From contig NZ_MSJM01000004.1 in the NCBI RefSeq assembly GCF_001921845.1, forward strand, positions 124,001 to 188,000: a DNA stretch of 64,000 nt, written 5' to 3'. Made by a program: the position numbers and the translations under genes. The DNA is from Streptococcus cuniculi (GTDB lineage: Bacteria > Bacillota > Bacilli > Lactobacillales > Streptococcaceae). The notes below the pieces were generated by a model. It searched no databases. It saw only the letters and a list, made by a program, of their open reading frames with translations, and was not told the origin of the DNA. Of this stretch, positions 13,208-20,871 are shown piece by piece (positions within the stretch are counted from its first letter, which is position 1; each line of letters begins with the position of its first letter).

Positions 13208-13783
13208 TTACCTAAAAACAACATCTGGTCTATTCAAATCATAAAAATCAATTTGTTGCTCTTCAAACAATTGTTCTAACTGATCACTCCCATTATTACG
13301 CAAGTATTCTAACTCCTTTTCTGATATTGGTAACGCCATAAGCCATGTAATAGTTCTATCATCAAATAGAAGATCGTCAATATCCCACAAGAACGGAGAC
13401 ACGAACATAATATGCTTCATATTGATACCATCAAAATACTGTTCTAATATATTAGTAAAAACAGTACCCGGAAAACAAGTATGTGTTCCAAAAATAATAT
13501 TAAAGGAACAACTTGCCAATACATTTGCAAATAGAGTATTTTCTTTAGGTGATGCCGCTATAAATTCTACTCTCAACTCTGAGCCATCAAAAAATTTTCT
13601 ATCAATACTATATGTCGACAAACCTATTGTTGATAAAGTATTGATAGTATTTATTGGACTGTCTTGACTTTGAAAAATATCAATGAACTGACTCTTATTT
13701 GAATTATAAAACCTATTAACTTTAGGTGTTCCTCCAACGCTTTTTAGAATATGATTTGCCACTACTTTAATATCAAACTTCAT
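13208..13783 (-). CDS. SUFU (suppressor of fused)-domain protein, possible immunity protein
   Basis: The 191-residue product has features of the SUFU-like fold: INTINTLSTIGLSTY, RVEFIAASP and a C-terminal WLMALPISEKELEYLRNNG followed by LEQLFEEQQIDFYDLNRPDV. In bacteria this family often acts as an immunity protein against polymorphic toxins; that is family knowledge, not shown here. No toxin gene lies adjacent, and its left neighbour is an ISL3 remnant, so a partner may have been lost. Composition is A/T-richer than the flanking genes, suggesting transfer. The start follows ATAGGAAGATTTTATAA. Confidence in the fold is moderate and in the role low. Confidence 0.65.
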   Translation of the reverse strand: MKFDIKVVANHILKSVGGTPKVNRFYNSNKSQFIDIFQSQDSPINTINTLSTIGLSTYSIDRKFFDGSELRVEFIAASPKENTLFANVLASCSFNIIFGTHTCFPGTVFTNILEQYFDGINMKHIMFVSPFLWDIDDLLFDDRTITWLMALPISEKELEYLRNNGSDQLEQLFEEQQIDFYDLNRPDVVFR

Positions 13784-13866
13784 TTATAAAATCTTCCTAT
13801 GATCCAAAATATGTATTCATCAAATTCTCTCCCTTGTGACTCATATTAGATGAGGGCATTTCAGAC

Positions 13867-14253
13867 TTATTTCCCGTGCTCACCTGTCACAAACATGGTG
13901 AAGGTCGCTTTGACGATTTCTTCCTGTTTTTGGTTGGTTACGGTCACATCGACCACCTTGGTCGTACGTCCATCATGGACACAGCGGCCGTCAATGACCA
14001 GCCTATCGCCCAGTTTTCCCGACTTAAGATAATTGATGCTGGACTGAAGAGTCACGGCGTCAAATCCTGTCGAAATCGCAACCAAACCACTAATCTGATC
14101 ACAAAGGGTAAAGAGGTAGCCACCGTGGGCAAAGCCGTAATAGTTCAAGGATTTTTCCACCACTTCGGTCGTCACGACCACATGGCCTTTTTCCGATGAA
14201 ACCATTTCAAAATTTTCAAAGACACGAATTTCATGCAAGGATTTATCTTCCAT
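13867..14253 (-). CDS. PaaI-family hotdog thioesterase
   Basis: The 128-residue product is a hotdog-fold acyl-CoA thioesterase of the PaaI/YiiD-like group. The helix and active-site region is NYYGFAHGGYLFTLCDQISG (residues ~38-57), with the conserved HGG and a following Asp. The second half, LQSSINYLKSGKLGDRL, forms the usual sheet. It overlaps the preceding nucleotidase gene by 11 bases, so the two are translationally coupled. The acyl substrate is unknown; in streptococci such enzymes are usually annotated only as uncharacterised thioesterases. Confidence 0.85.
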   Translation of the reverse strand: MEDKSLHEIRVFENFEMVSSEKGHVVVTTEVVEKSLNYYGFAHGGYLFTLCDQISGLVAISTGFDAVTLQSSINYLKSGKLGDRLVIDGRCVHDGRTTKVVDVTVTNQKQEEIVKATFTMFVTGEHGK

Positions 14254-14962
14254 TTTTTCCTCCTGCTGATTTATGTTCTGCCAATAAGGCTAGCAGCTCT
14301 TGGTAATTCTGTACCTGATAGGTTGGCTGGGCACTTGTGTGATTTTCCAAGGAATCTGGGTTGTACCAGACGGTATCAATTCCTGCATTGTTGCCACCTT
14401 GGACATCCGCTGTCAAACTGTCCCCAATCATTAAAGCCTGCTCCTTCGTAAAACCTGAAATCTGCTCTGCTATTTTTTCATAAAAGAGGGCTTCTGGCTT
14501 TTTCGTCCCCATCTGCTCCGAAATGAAGATGTCCTTAAAAAAAGGTTGAATGGATGAATGGGCCAAGCGATTTTCCTGAATGTAGGTCACACCATTTGTC
14601 GCACCATAGAGCTCATAGCCTTGATCTAGCAGCTCCTGCAACAAGGCCACCGCTCCCTCAAAGATCTGCCCCTGCTGGCTGATGAAATCTTGATAGAGCA
14701 AAGCCATCTCGCGTCCGTCCACCTCGCGCCCAAAATGCGCAAAGGCACGCGCAAAGCGCGTATTGATGAGGTCAGGCTTGCTGATATTCCCCTGCTCCAA
14801 CTCTTTCCACATGGCCTGATTCATGGGCTTGTAATAGGCTTTGAACGCCTCCATATCCTCAACCGCCATGGCTTCTAAAAACTGTGTCAAAGCCAGCTCC
14901 TCCGCCGCCGCAAAATCCAACAAGGTGTGGTCTAGGTCGAATAATAAAAATCTGTAATACAA
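14243..14962 (-). CDS. YjjG-family noncanonical pyrimidine nucleotidase (HAD)
   Basis: The 239-residue HAD hydrolase has motif I FLLFDLDHTLLDF near residue 5, motif II ATNGV near 120, the conserved KPEALFYEKI lysine region and motif IV MIGDSLTADVQGG near 190. The KPEALFYE and DSLTADVQGG pattern is characteristic of YjjG, which removes damaged or unusual pyrimidine nucleotides. The start is TTG 14962, because no ATG is available upstream of the conserved N-terminus; GAAAGGA lies 11 bases before it, which is a little far. It is the first gene of a pair with the thioesterase. Confidence 0.87.
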   Translation of the reverse strand: MYYRFLLFDLDHTLLDFAAAEELALTQFLEAMAVEDMEAFKAYYKPMNQAMWKELEQGNISKPDLINTRFARAFAHFGREVDGREMALLYQDFISQQGQIFEGAVALLQELLDQGYELYGATNGVTYIQENRLAHSSIQPFFKDIFISEQMGTKKPEALFYEKIAEQISGFTKEQALMIGDSLTADVQGGNNAGIDTVWYNPDSLENHTSAQPTYQVQNYQELLALLAEHKSAGGKNGR

Positions 14963-15015
14963 TATAGAATTTTTCCTTTCTAGGGGGGTGCAAAGCTCAC
15001 AAAGGGGGGCGTAAT

Positions 15016-15207
15016 TTATTTTTTATTTTTTCCACCTGAAAATATTGTTACAGCAATGGAACCAACAGTTCCTAATACTGTAATTGTACCAAATACAACT
15101 TTTTTAGCAGTTTCAATCCTTTTATTCCTACATGATTCGCATTTCTTATATTTATAATTTGTTGGTAGGTTTCTACCACATTTTTTACAAGTATTGCCGC
15201 TTATCAT
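15016..15207 (-). CDS. 63-aa zinc-ribbon membrane protein of an unknown cassette
   Basis: The product has two CxxC-type knuckles, CKKCGRNLP (residues ~7-15) and KKCESCRNKR (~21-30), giving a zinc-ribbon. A single hydrophobic segment VVFGTITVLGTVGSIAVTIF follows near residues 37-57 with a Lys-rich tail. It is predicted to be a short cytoplasmic zinc ribbon anchored in the membrane. The start overlaps the end of the upstream 336-aa gene by four bases (ATGA), so the two are coupled. I do not recognise the protein. It is A/T-rich like its partner. Confidence 0.72.
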   Translation of the reverse strand: MISGNTCKKCGRNLPTNYKYKKCESCRNKRIETAKKVVFGTITVLGTVGSIAVTIFSGGKNKK

Positions 15208-16214
15208 ACTAACTCCTCAGTTTCTATTTCTTTTAAATTATTTGGTAATTCTAAAATTGAAGATTCAATTTTGGGAAGTTCTTTAGTCCAGTAATTTGTC
15301 GGTGATGGATCAAGCATATCCAATCTCTCAACCAAACCAGGTGTAGTTAAATAGGTCTGGCTAAGAAAATCTCCAAAATACTCAAGACTCTTTTGAGCTG
15401 CTTTCTCTTCTCCCAATTCAGTATAAGCCATTGCTGCTGATAATGATACAAGATTAATTGCTGATAAACCGTCTCTAATCTCATTTATTTTAACGTCTAT
15501 TTTCTCTGGTTTAAATCCTTTAATAATCTTACCAAATGTATCCTCAGGTTGTTCTTTTACAAAAGCAACATTAGATTTTTGACTAAGCATTAAAAGATTT
15601 CGACTATCTTCAGCATCTGATATCACTTGCAATAGCATGGAAGTCCTTAGTTGAGGATTCTCAATTTCCCTAGCTTGTAACAATTTTTGCTGACAACTAT
15701 ATGCTATTGCAAGTCTGTCTGACTCTTGCCCTTTTCTAACATCCTCAATCGCTAATTGTACATTTTCAATCTGCTCCGCTATCTGTATCATTTGAAGTTG
15801 AGTAGCGTATTTGGAAGACGCTTGAGTAATTTCAGGTGCAAGTTTTACAGATTTCAATGGTACAGCCGCAGCAATTTTCCCTGACTCTGTATTCAATAAA
15901 GTTGCCATTAACGAACCATCTTTCTTGGTCATTAATTTTAAAGCTCCTTTTGCTATCGCCTGTTTTTGGTCATTAGTTAATACTGCTTGTAAAGCCTCTT
16001 CAGGAATTGCTGCTTTTACAGCATTTATGAACGAAGGTGCTGTGTAAAGTAATTTTTCAACTTTTGAAAAATTAGCATTTGCATTGCTTAAGAGCGGTTT
16101 AGCAATATTAGGGAGTTTATTAACAAGTTTTGTAGGTTTTGTTTGATAATCTTCGAAATCAATAATCTCGTAATCATCGTCATCAGGCCCAAAATATAGG
16201 ATTTCCTCTTCCAT
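15204..16214 (-). CDS. Unrecognised 336-aa cytoplasmic protein, partner of the zinc-ribbon protein
   Basis: The product starts MEEEILYFGPDDDDYEIIDF, an acidic N-terminus. A mostly helical body follows with no signal or clear membrane segment: APSFINAVKAAIPEEALQAV (~55-75), DQKQAIAKGALKLMTKKDGS, and a long central helix region MIQIAEQIENVQLAIEDVRK (~145-165). Its C-terminal third contains GLSAINLVSLSAAMAYTELGEEKAAQKSLEYF, which resembles a TPR-like hairpin. I cannot assign a family or function. The start follows ACAGAGGTATTAGTGA, and an extended -10 promoter lies about 60 bases upstream. It sits between the YjjG gene and an IS200 element, in an accessory region. Confidence 0.75.
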   Translation of the reverse strand: MEEEILYFGPDDDDYEIIDFEDYQTKPTKLVNKLPNIAKPLLSNANANFSKVEKLLYTAPSFINAVKAAIPEEALQAVLTNDQKQAIAKGALKLMTKKDGSLMATLLNTESGKIAAAVPLKSVKLAPEITQASSKYATQLQMIQIAEQIENVQLAIEDVRKGQESDRLAIAYSCQQKLLQAREIENPQLRTSMLLQVISDAEDSRNLLMLSQKSNVAFVKEQPEDTFGKIIKGFKPEKIDVKINEIRDGLSAINLVSLSAAMAYTELGEEKAAQKSLEYFGDFLSQTYLTTPGLVERLDMLDPSPTNYWTKELPKIESSILELPNNLKEIETEELV

Positions 16215-16271
16215 TCACTAATACCTCTGTTTTTTGTGGTGTAAACTACTGAATAAATTGTACTTTACTTA

Positions 16272-16302
16272 ATTATACCACTTAAATTTTATTTATAGAC
16301 AA
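16272..16302 (-). promoter_or_regulatory. Extended -10 promoter for the 336-aa / zinc-ribbon cassette
   Basis: On the minus strand TGGTATAAT forms an extended -10 (TATAAT at 16272-16277), with TTGTCT 19 bases upstream as a weak -35. It places the transcription start about 55 bases before the 336-aa gene. Confidence 0.6.
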
Positions 16303-16440
16303 CCTACTATGAGTTTTCATAAAATAAAAACGACTAACTGCAATAGTTAACCGTAATAAACTATCTACTAATTTTCTTTTTTGAATTTCTCCCAGCAGCC
16401 TCGTTCTTTCTTGACTTAATATATTTAGATTTTCGCTTAT
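16282..16440 (-). other. 52-codon open frame with a strong ribosome binding site but an ATA start codon
   Basis: GTGAGGAGGAAATC precedes an ATA codon at 16440. From there 52 codons run without a stop (ISENLNILSQERTRLLGE..., ending SRLSINKI). A second frame over the first half is also open and very basic (KRKSKYIKSRKNEAAGRNS). It could be a gene whose ATG decayed to ATA, a rare-start gene, or chance. It lies just upstream of the cassette promoter. I do not recognise either product. Confidence 0.25.
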
Positions 16441-16477
16441 GATTTCCTCCTCACTTATTTATTAGTAAACAACAGTC

Positions 16478-17183
16478 ATAACCACCCGTAAAAACGGGTG
16501 GCTTGTACACCGGCTATAAGCCGTTTCCCTCCAGCGGCGTCTAAAGACGCTCGCTGAACTTCGTTCAGGTTAGCTTCTATTACTTGACTAATGCCCGTAA
16601 CAACGGGCTTTTATCTTGTTCTAAAACCTCCATCTGAAAATGGATCTTCATACTCTTTAACACTCAACTTATCAAGAGCAATGTCTGTTTTTTCCTGCTC
16701 GCAGATATACTTCGCAACAGTCTTTTCGTTTAACCCTACCGTACTGACGTAATACCCTCTTGCCCAAAACTTGCGATTTCCATATTTGTATTTTAAATTC
16801 GCATGTTTATCGAATATCATTAAGGCACTTTTACTTTTAAGGTATCCCATAAAATCAGAAATCGCAAGTTTTGGGGGAATAAGAACTAACATATGAACAT
16901 GATCTGCCATCATATGTCCTTCAATAATTTCAACTCCTTTATATTGGCATAGATGACGGAAAATCTCGATTAAATCCTGTCTAATTTTGTAGTATATAGC
17001 TTTTCTTCGGTACTTAGGTGTGAAAACAATATGATATTTGCACATCCATTTAGTGTGTGATAAACTATAACTGGTTTTAGTCATTTCTTTTCCCTCCTTT
17101 ATCTAACCTGAACAATTAGATTATATCAGGAAAAAGAAATGGAGGCTCAAAGCCTTATCTGCCACCAGCATAGCTGGTGGTTT
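16478..17183 (-). mobile_element. IS200/IS605-family insertion sequence (transposase only)
   Basis: A single Y1 transposase gene is flanked by hairpins rather than inverted repeats, as in IS200. At the left end (minus-strand sense) is CCACCAGC-TAT-GCTGGTGG at 17162-17180. At the right end (16488-16612) are successive hairpins: CCCGTTGTTACGGG, CTGAACGAAGTTCAG, GCGTCTTTAGACGC, CGGCTTATAGCCG and CCACCCGTTTTTACGGGTGG. The exact ends are estimates. The element is intact enough to be active. Confidence 0.82.
16611..17084 (-). CDS. tnpA: IS200-type Y1 HUH transposase
   Basis: The 157-residue product has the full Y1 single-strand transposase layout. KYHIVFTPKYRRKAIY is at the N-terminus, the HUH metal site is HMMADHVHMLVLIPP (residues ~57-71), and YLKSKSALMIFD follows. 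WARGYYVSTVG leads to the catalytic tyrosine in EKTVAKYICEQE near residue 127. The length matches intact IS200 transposases (about 150 residues). The start follows AAAGGAGGGAAAAGAA. No tnpB or IscB-like RNA-guided nuclease gene is present next to it. Confidence 0.93.
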   Translation of the reverse strand: MTKTSYSLSHTKWMCKYHIVFTPKYRRKAIYYKIRQDLIEIFRHLCQYKGVEIIEGHMMADHVHMLVLIPPKLAISDFMGYLKSKSALMIFDKHANLKYKYGNRKFWARGYYVSTVGLNEKTVAKYICEQEKTDIALDKLSVKEYEDPFSDGGFRTR

Positions 17184-17230
17184 TCTTGTTTTTCTCTTCG
17201 AGAAAAACTGGCTGGAAGCCATAATAAGTA

Positions 17231-17266
17231 ACAAGACCTCAGAAAATAAATTCTAAGGTCTTTGTC
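17231..17266. terminator. Hairpin downstream of the hexuloisomerase-like gene
   Basis: AAGACCTcAGAA pairs with TTCTaAGGTCTT around an A/T loop. T-rich sequence follows on the plus-strand side (TTTGTCTTTT), less so on the minus side. It ends the long PTS operon, though it may equally be the boundary terminator of the IS200 side. Confidence 0.5.
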
Positions 17267-17290
17267 TTTTATATCAAGTAACCCATTGGA

Positions 17291-17845
17291 CTATTCAAAA
17301 TCTGCATGTCGAGCAAACATCGAATCTGAAGTTTCATGTTTTCGATCCATTAGCTCTAAAACCATGCCATCAAAAGCCAAGAATGCTAATTGTTCAAAAG
17401 CTGCACCCATCGGCTGTGTGAACTCTTTTTCTTCATTTTCTCCCTTAACTTGACCTTTTAAGGTAAGATTGGCTGAAGCTAATTTCCCGATAGTGGATTC
17501 ATCACGCATGCTGACTAAGGCGATTTTGACACCAGATTTTGAAGCTTTTTGAGCTAGACTAACAAGACTACCTGTTTCCCCAGAACCTGAGCAGATAATC
17601 ACCAAATCTCCCTGTTGCGAATGAGGTGAGGAAATTTCACCAACAATACTCACCTTAAAACCCAAGTGAAGGAGGCGATTTCCAAAAGCTCTAACAGCGA
17701 GACCTGAACGGCCTGCACCTGCAAGAAAAATATGTTTTGCGGCAAGAATTTCTGATACAAAATTGTTAGCTTGTTCTTCACTGATAAATGAAGCATTACC
17801 ATCTAGTTCAGCGAGAATATTTTTTACATTTTTTTGTAAAGACAT
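17291..17845 (-). CDS. 6-phospho-3-hexuloisomerase-like SIS-domain protein
   Basis: The 184-residue product is one SIS isomerase domain: FLAGAGRSGLAVRAFGNRLLH near residue 40, then IICSGSGETGSLVSLAQKA near 82, and FEQLAFLAFDGMVLELM near the C-terminus. These fit the HxlB group, which interconverts arabino-3-hexulose 6-phosphate and fructose 6-phosphate. The start at 17845 follows TAGGAGGAAGAAC; an in-frame upstream codon would run into the SDR gene. It is the last gene of the first PTS operon, 10 bases after the dehydrogenase. The true substrate here is probably a ketohexose phosphate produced by that dehydrogenase or the epimerase. Confidence 0.82.
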   Translation of the reverse strand: MSLQKNVKNILAELDGNASFISEEQANNFVSEILAAKHIFLAGAGRSGLAVRAFGNRLLHLGFKVSIVGEISSPHSQQGDLVIICSGSGETGSLVSLAQKASKSGVKIALVSMRDESTIGKLASANLTLKGQVKGENEEKEFTQPMGAAFEQLAFLAFDGMVLELMDRKHETSDSMFARHADFE

Positions 17846-17855
17846 GTTCTTCCTC

Positions 17856-18608
17856 CTAAGCGATAGTCCGTCCACCATCCAAAAGAATGGTTTGTCCTTG
17901 AATATATGAATTAGCTGGATCTGCTAAGAAGTAAGCTAGGTTAGCAACATCTTCAATCGTGCCATAACGGCGAACAGGAATTTTTTCCAAGACAGCTTGT
18001 AGAGCTTCTTCTGTTGGGTAATTGACACGCATCATTTCACCTGTATCAATTAATCGAGGTGCTACGATATTGACATTAACACCTAGTGGACCAAGTTCTT
18101 TGGCAAGACCACGCATGAGTCCTTCACCACCCGCCTTACTTGCTGGATAGGAAACGCCGCCACCCGTACCAGACAAGGCAGAACCTGAGCTAATATAAAC
18201 GATAGCCCCTTTATTGGTCAAAAAATCATTGTGGAAGACCTTAACCGTATTAAAGAGACCTGTCAAATTGATATTAAGATGACGTTGCCATTCATCAAAA
18301 CTGATGTTTTCGACTTTATTGGCTACTGCAATCCCAGCATTCAAAATGAGAATATCTACGCGACCAAATCCTTTAAATGTTTCTTCTCGGACATGTTGCA
18401 TAGCTTCAGCATCAGAAACATCAGCCTGAACAAAGAGGGCTTTCCCATATTTTTCAGTAATTTCATCTGCAGTCTTCTGGCCTGTTTCAGGATTGTAGTC
18501 CACAATGACTGGATGAGCTCCTGCTTTAGCAAATTTTTCAGCAATTCCACGACCAATACCGTGAGCACCACCTGTCACAACAACAACCTGTCCTTCTACA
18601 TTACTCAT
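17856..18608 (-). CDS. Short-chain dehydrogenase/reductase, likely polyol-phosphate or sugar-phosphate type
   Basis: The 250-residue product has a classical SDR pattern: cofactor loop TGGAHGIGRG (residues ~12-21), an acidic residue after the second strand (IVDYNPE, favouring NAD), LNAGIA, catalytic Ser in ISSGSALSGTGG, and YPASKAG as the YxxxK motif. The C-terminal region ends GQTILLDGGRTIA. It resembles sorbitol-6-phosphate and related dehydrogenases. It lies between the epimerase and the SIS protein in the operon, so oxidation of a PTS-imported hexitol phosphate to a ketose phosphate is the likely step. The exact polyol is unknown. Confidence 0.85.
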   Translation of the reverse strand: MSNVEGQVVVVTGGAHGIGRGIAEKFAKAGAHPVIVDYNPETGQKTADEITEKYGKALFVQADVSDAEAMQHVREETFKGFGRVDILILNAGIAVANKVENISFDEWQRHLNINLTGLFNTVKVFHNDFLTNKGAIVYISSGSALSGTGGGVSYPASKAGGEGLMRGLAKELGPLGVNVNIVAPRLIDTGEMMRVNYPTEEALQAVLEKIPVRRYGTIEDVANLAYFLADPANSYIQGQTILLDGGRTIA

Positions 18609-18622
18609 ACGATTTCCTCTTC

Positions 18623-19267
18623 CTATTTAATAGCTTCTTTCAATGCTGCATAACTTTCAGCTGGTGAGTCGTTAAAGAGTGCACCACCTACTACAATCAA
18701 ATCTGCTCCCGCTTCTTTACAAGTCTTAGCGATTTCTTCGTTAACACCACCGTCAACTTCAATTCGAATTGTTCGTTCACCAATTAGTTTTTTGACGTTA
18801 GCAATCTTTTCCAGGCTTTTCTGGATGAAACTTTGACCAGGTTGTCCAGGATTGATCGTCATAACTAGAATATAATCAACATCATCTAACAAATATTCCA
18901 AAACTGTTTCAGGTGTTCCAGGATTTATGACAATACCAGCCTTACAACCTGCTTTCTTAATACGCTGAATTATGGAATGCACATGGGGAGTTGACTCATA
19001 GTGAACCGAAATCATCTCTGCGCCTGTTGCAATGATATCATCCAAATGTTTTGCAGGATTATCTAGCATCATGTGAACATCAAATGTCATTGTAGATGCT
19101 TCTTTCATCGCTTTAATTTGGTTTGGACCAAACGCAATATTGTTAACAAAGTTTCCATCCATTAAATCTACATGCAGAATCTCTGTGCCTGCACCTTCCA
19201 AAAAGTTAATTTCTCTTTGCAAATTCAAAATATCTGCGCCGAAAATTGAAGGTAAAATCTGAGTCAT
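18623..19267 (-). CDS. Ribulose-phosphate 3-epimerase family protein (RPE/AlsE/SgcE-like)
   Basis: The 214-residue TIM-barrel epimerase has HVDLMDGNFVNNIAFGP near residue 33, FDVHMMLDNP near 62, the conserved MTINPGQPGQSFIQ near 135 and IEVDGGVN plus VVGGALF near 170-195. The catalytic Asp pair is in HVDLMDG and EVDGG. RPE acts in the pentose phosphate pathway, but the same family includes D-allulose-6-phosphate epimerase (AlsE) and SgcE. Because this copy sits inside a PTS operon, an epimerase for an imported hexulose phosphate is more likely than the housekeeping role. The start follows AGAAAGGACAGAAATT. Confidence 0.85.
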   Translation of the reverse strand: MTQILPSIFGADILNLQREINFLEGAGTEILHVDLMDGNFVNNIAFGPNQIKAMKEASTMTFDVHMMLDNPAKHLDDIIATGAEMISVHYESTPHVHSIIQRIKKAGCKAGIVINPGTPETVLEYLLDDVDYILVMTINPGQPGQSFIQKSLEKIANVKKLIGERTIRIEVDGGVNEEIAKTCKEAGADLIVVGGALFNDSPAESYAALKEAIK

Positions 19268-19282
19268 AATTTCTGTCCTTTC

Positions 19283-20536
19283 TTATGCGAAGAGTGTGCT
19301 CAACCAGTAAGTCAAAATTTCCCAAGGACCTGTCAATACAAAGTCAGTTCCCTGACTTGTCAAATCAACTCCAGCTCCCTTCAAGAATTCAGTTGCCCCT
19401 GGTGCAACATAGGCTCCCAAATACATCACAACAATACTAAAGAGAAGGGTTGACAAGACAGACCGTACTACATTGCCCTTAGCAGCCATAACTGTCATCG
19501 TTGTCATATAAATAATAGAAGTTAAAATACCTATTGGGAAAGTCCGAACGCCTGGTAAAATCAGAGCTGCGAGCATGGTAAGTGGAATAGTAATCACAGT
19601 TACAGTTACAGTCGCTGGATCTCCAAGTGCTAGAGCACAGTCCATTCCGATATTCAATTCAGCATCTTCCCCCATTTGTTTCATCATGATGGTCTTTGCT
19701 GCCTTACCAATCGGCGTCAAGCCTTCCATCAGGACACCTACAACTTTAGGAAGCAAAACTTGGACTGCTGCAACGCCCATCGCCATAGTAACGATATTTT
19801 GCAGATTGTGACGAGTCAGCAAGCCCAAAATCAAACCTACTAGAACACCAATAATCGCTGGGTCTCCCATCAAGCCAAGACGCTTTTGCAACTTATCAAG
19901 ACTAATATCCCACTCTTTTAATCCTGGAATCACATTAAAAATCTTGTTGACAACCCAGACAAATGGAAGCGTCCATCCTGTATGAATAAGGGTTGTACAA
20001 GTTGTATCTTCAAGACCATAGTATTCTTGCCACATAGGAGCAATCTTGTCGCCAACAAATAAGGCAAGAACGGATAGAGCTACTGAAACAAACAATCCAA
20101 GCAAAAAATTATCAAAAATAAAATAAGCGAGTGCCCCTGGTACAAGGAAATGCATATAGTTCCATATATCCACGTTCAAGGTCTTGGTCCACTTCAATCG
20201 AACAAGTAAAAGGTTCAAGAGAATACCGATAGGGATAACAAGCCCCGCAAAAGGAGCAACCCATGCAGCTGCACCAACAGCCGGCCAGCCCAAGTCAACA
20301 ATCGTAAAACCCGTACCCAATTCAGAATAATAATCAATAGCAGGTTGTAAAGATGAGCTTAGCAAGGTAACAACCAAGCCTAGACCAATAAATCCGATAC
20401 CAACCATAATCCCTGATTTAACTGCTGCAGAAACCTTCATTCGGAAGCATATCCCAAGAATAAAGATAACCAGTGGTAGGATGGCAGAGGCCCCCATACC
20501 CGTAATCGTCTGCATAATATTTTGTAACGTTTCCAT
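19283..20536 (-). CDS. PTS galactitol-family transporter EIIC (operon 1)
   Basis: This 417-residue polytopic membrane protein is of the EIIC-Gat family, which forms the sugar channel of a phosphotransferase permease. It has about nine or ten hydrophobic segments and the recurrent motifs WPAVGAAAWVAPFAGL, NVDIWNYMHFLVPGA and LMEGLTPIGKAAKTIM. The segment IGMDCALALGDPATVTV is the typical substrate-binding loop of GatC/SgcC proteins. EIIA and EIIB lie just upstream in the same operon. Gat-family permeases take galactitol, pentitols, sugar acids and others, so the family alone does not name the sugar. Confidence 0.9.
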   Translation of the reverse strand: METLQNIMQTITGMGASAILPLVIFILGICFRMKVSAAVKSGIMVGIGFIGLGLVVTLLSSSLQPAIDYYSELGTGFTIVDLGWPAVGAAAWVAPFAGLVIPIGILLNLLLVRLKWTKTLNVDIWNYMHFLVPGALAYFIFDNFLLGLFVSVALSVLALFVGDKIAPMWQEYYGLEDTTCTTLIHTGWTLPFVWVVNKIFNVIPGLKEWDISLDKLQKRLGLMGDPAIIGVLVGLILGLLTRHNLQNIVTMAMGVAAVQVLLPKVVGVLMEGLTPIGKAAKTIMMKQMGEDAELNIGMDCALALGDPATVTVTVITIPLTMLAALILPGVRTFPIGILTSIIYMTTMTVMAAKGNVVRSVLSTLLFSIVVMYLGAYVAPGATEFLKGAGVDLTSQGTDFVLTGPWEILTYWLSTLFA

Positions 20537-20557
20537 ATCGACTCCTTAAATTTTTTA

Positions 20558-20857
20558 TTATTCACTAGCCATTTCTTTCAACAGTTGACCTAGTTTTTGA
20601 CGAGTTTTTTCTTCATTGATTCCAGTAACGAAGGCTGAAACACTCATATATGGCTTATCTAATTCACCACGGTAAATACTCGTTGTCAAAACAACATCTG
20701 CCTGTTCCGCAGCCGAAGTTAACTCCTGCATAGAAGATTTAATAAGGCTATAATTGGTAATCCCGTATTCTTCACATACCCCTTTTACTTCATCAGCTGC
20801 TAAGGTTGATGTCGCCACACCACTACCGCAAGCGACTAAAATTGTAATTTTTTTCAT
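20558..20857 (-). CDS. PTS galactitol-family EIIB (operon 1)
   Basis: The 99-residue product is a EIIB-Gat domain that passes phosphate from EIIA to the sugar via a cysteine. The start MKKITILVACGSGVATSTLAA has the phosphorylated Cys in the P-loop ACGSGVATST at residue ~10. The second half (VVLTTSIYRGELDKP) completes the Rossmann-like fold. Length matches free-standing EIIB proteins (about 95). It lies between EIIA and EIIC, with 14-21 base gaps on each side, so the three form a complete permease. Confidence 0.92.
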   Translation of the reverse strand: MKKITILVACGSGVATSTLAADEVKGVCEEYGITNYSLIKSSMQELTSAAEQADVVLTTSIYRGELDKPYMSVSAFVTGINEEKTRQKLGQLLKEMASE

Positions 20858-20871
20858 CGTTATTCTCTTTT

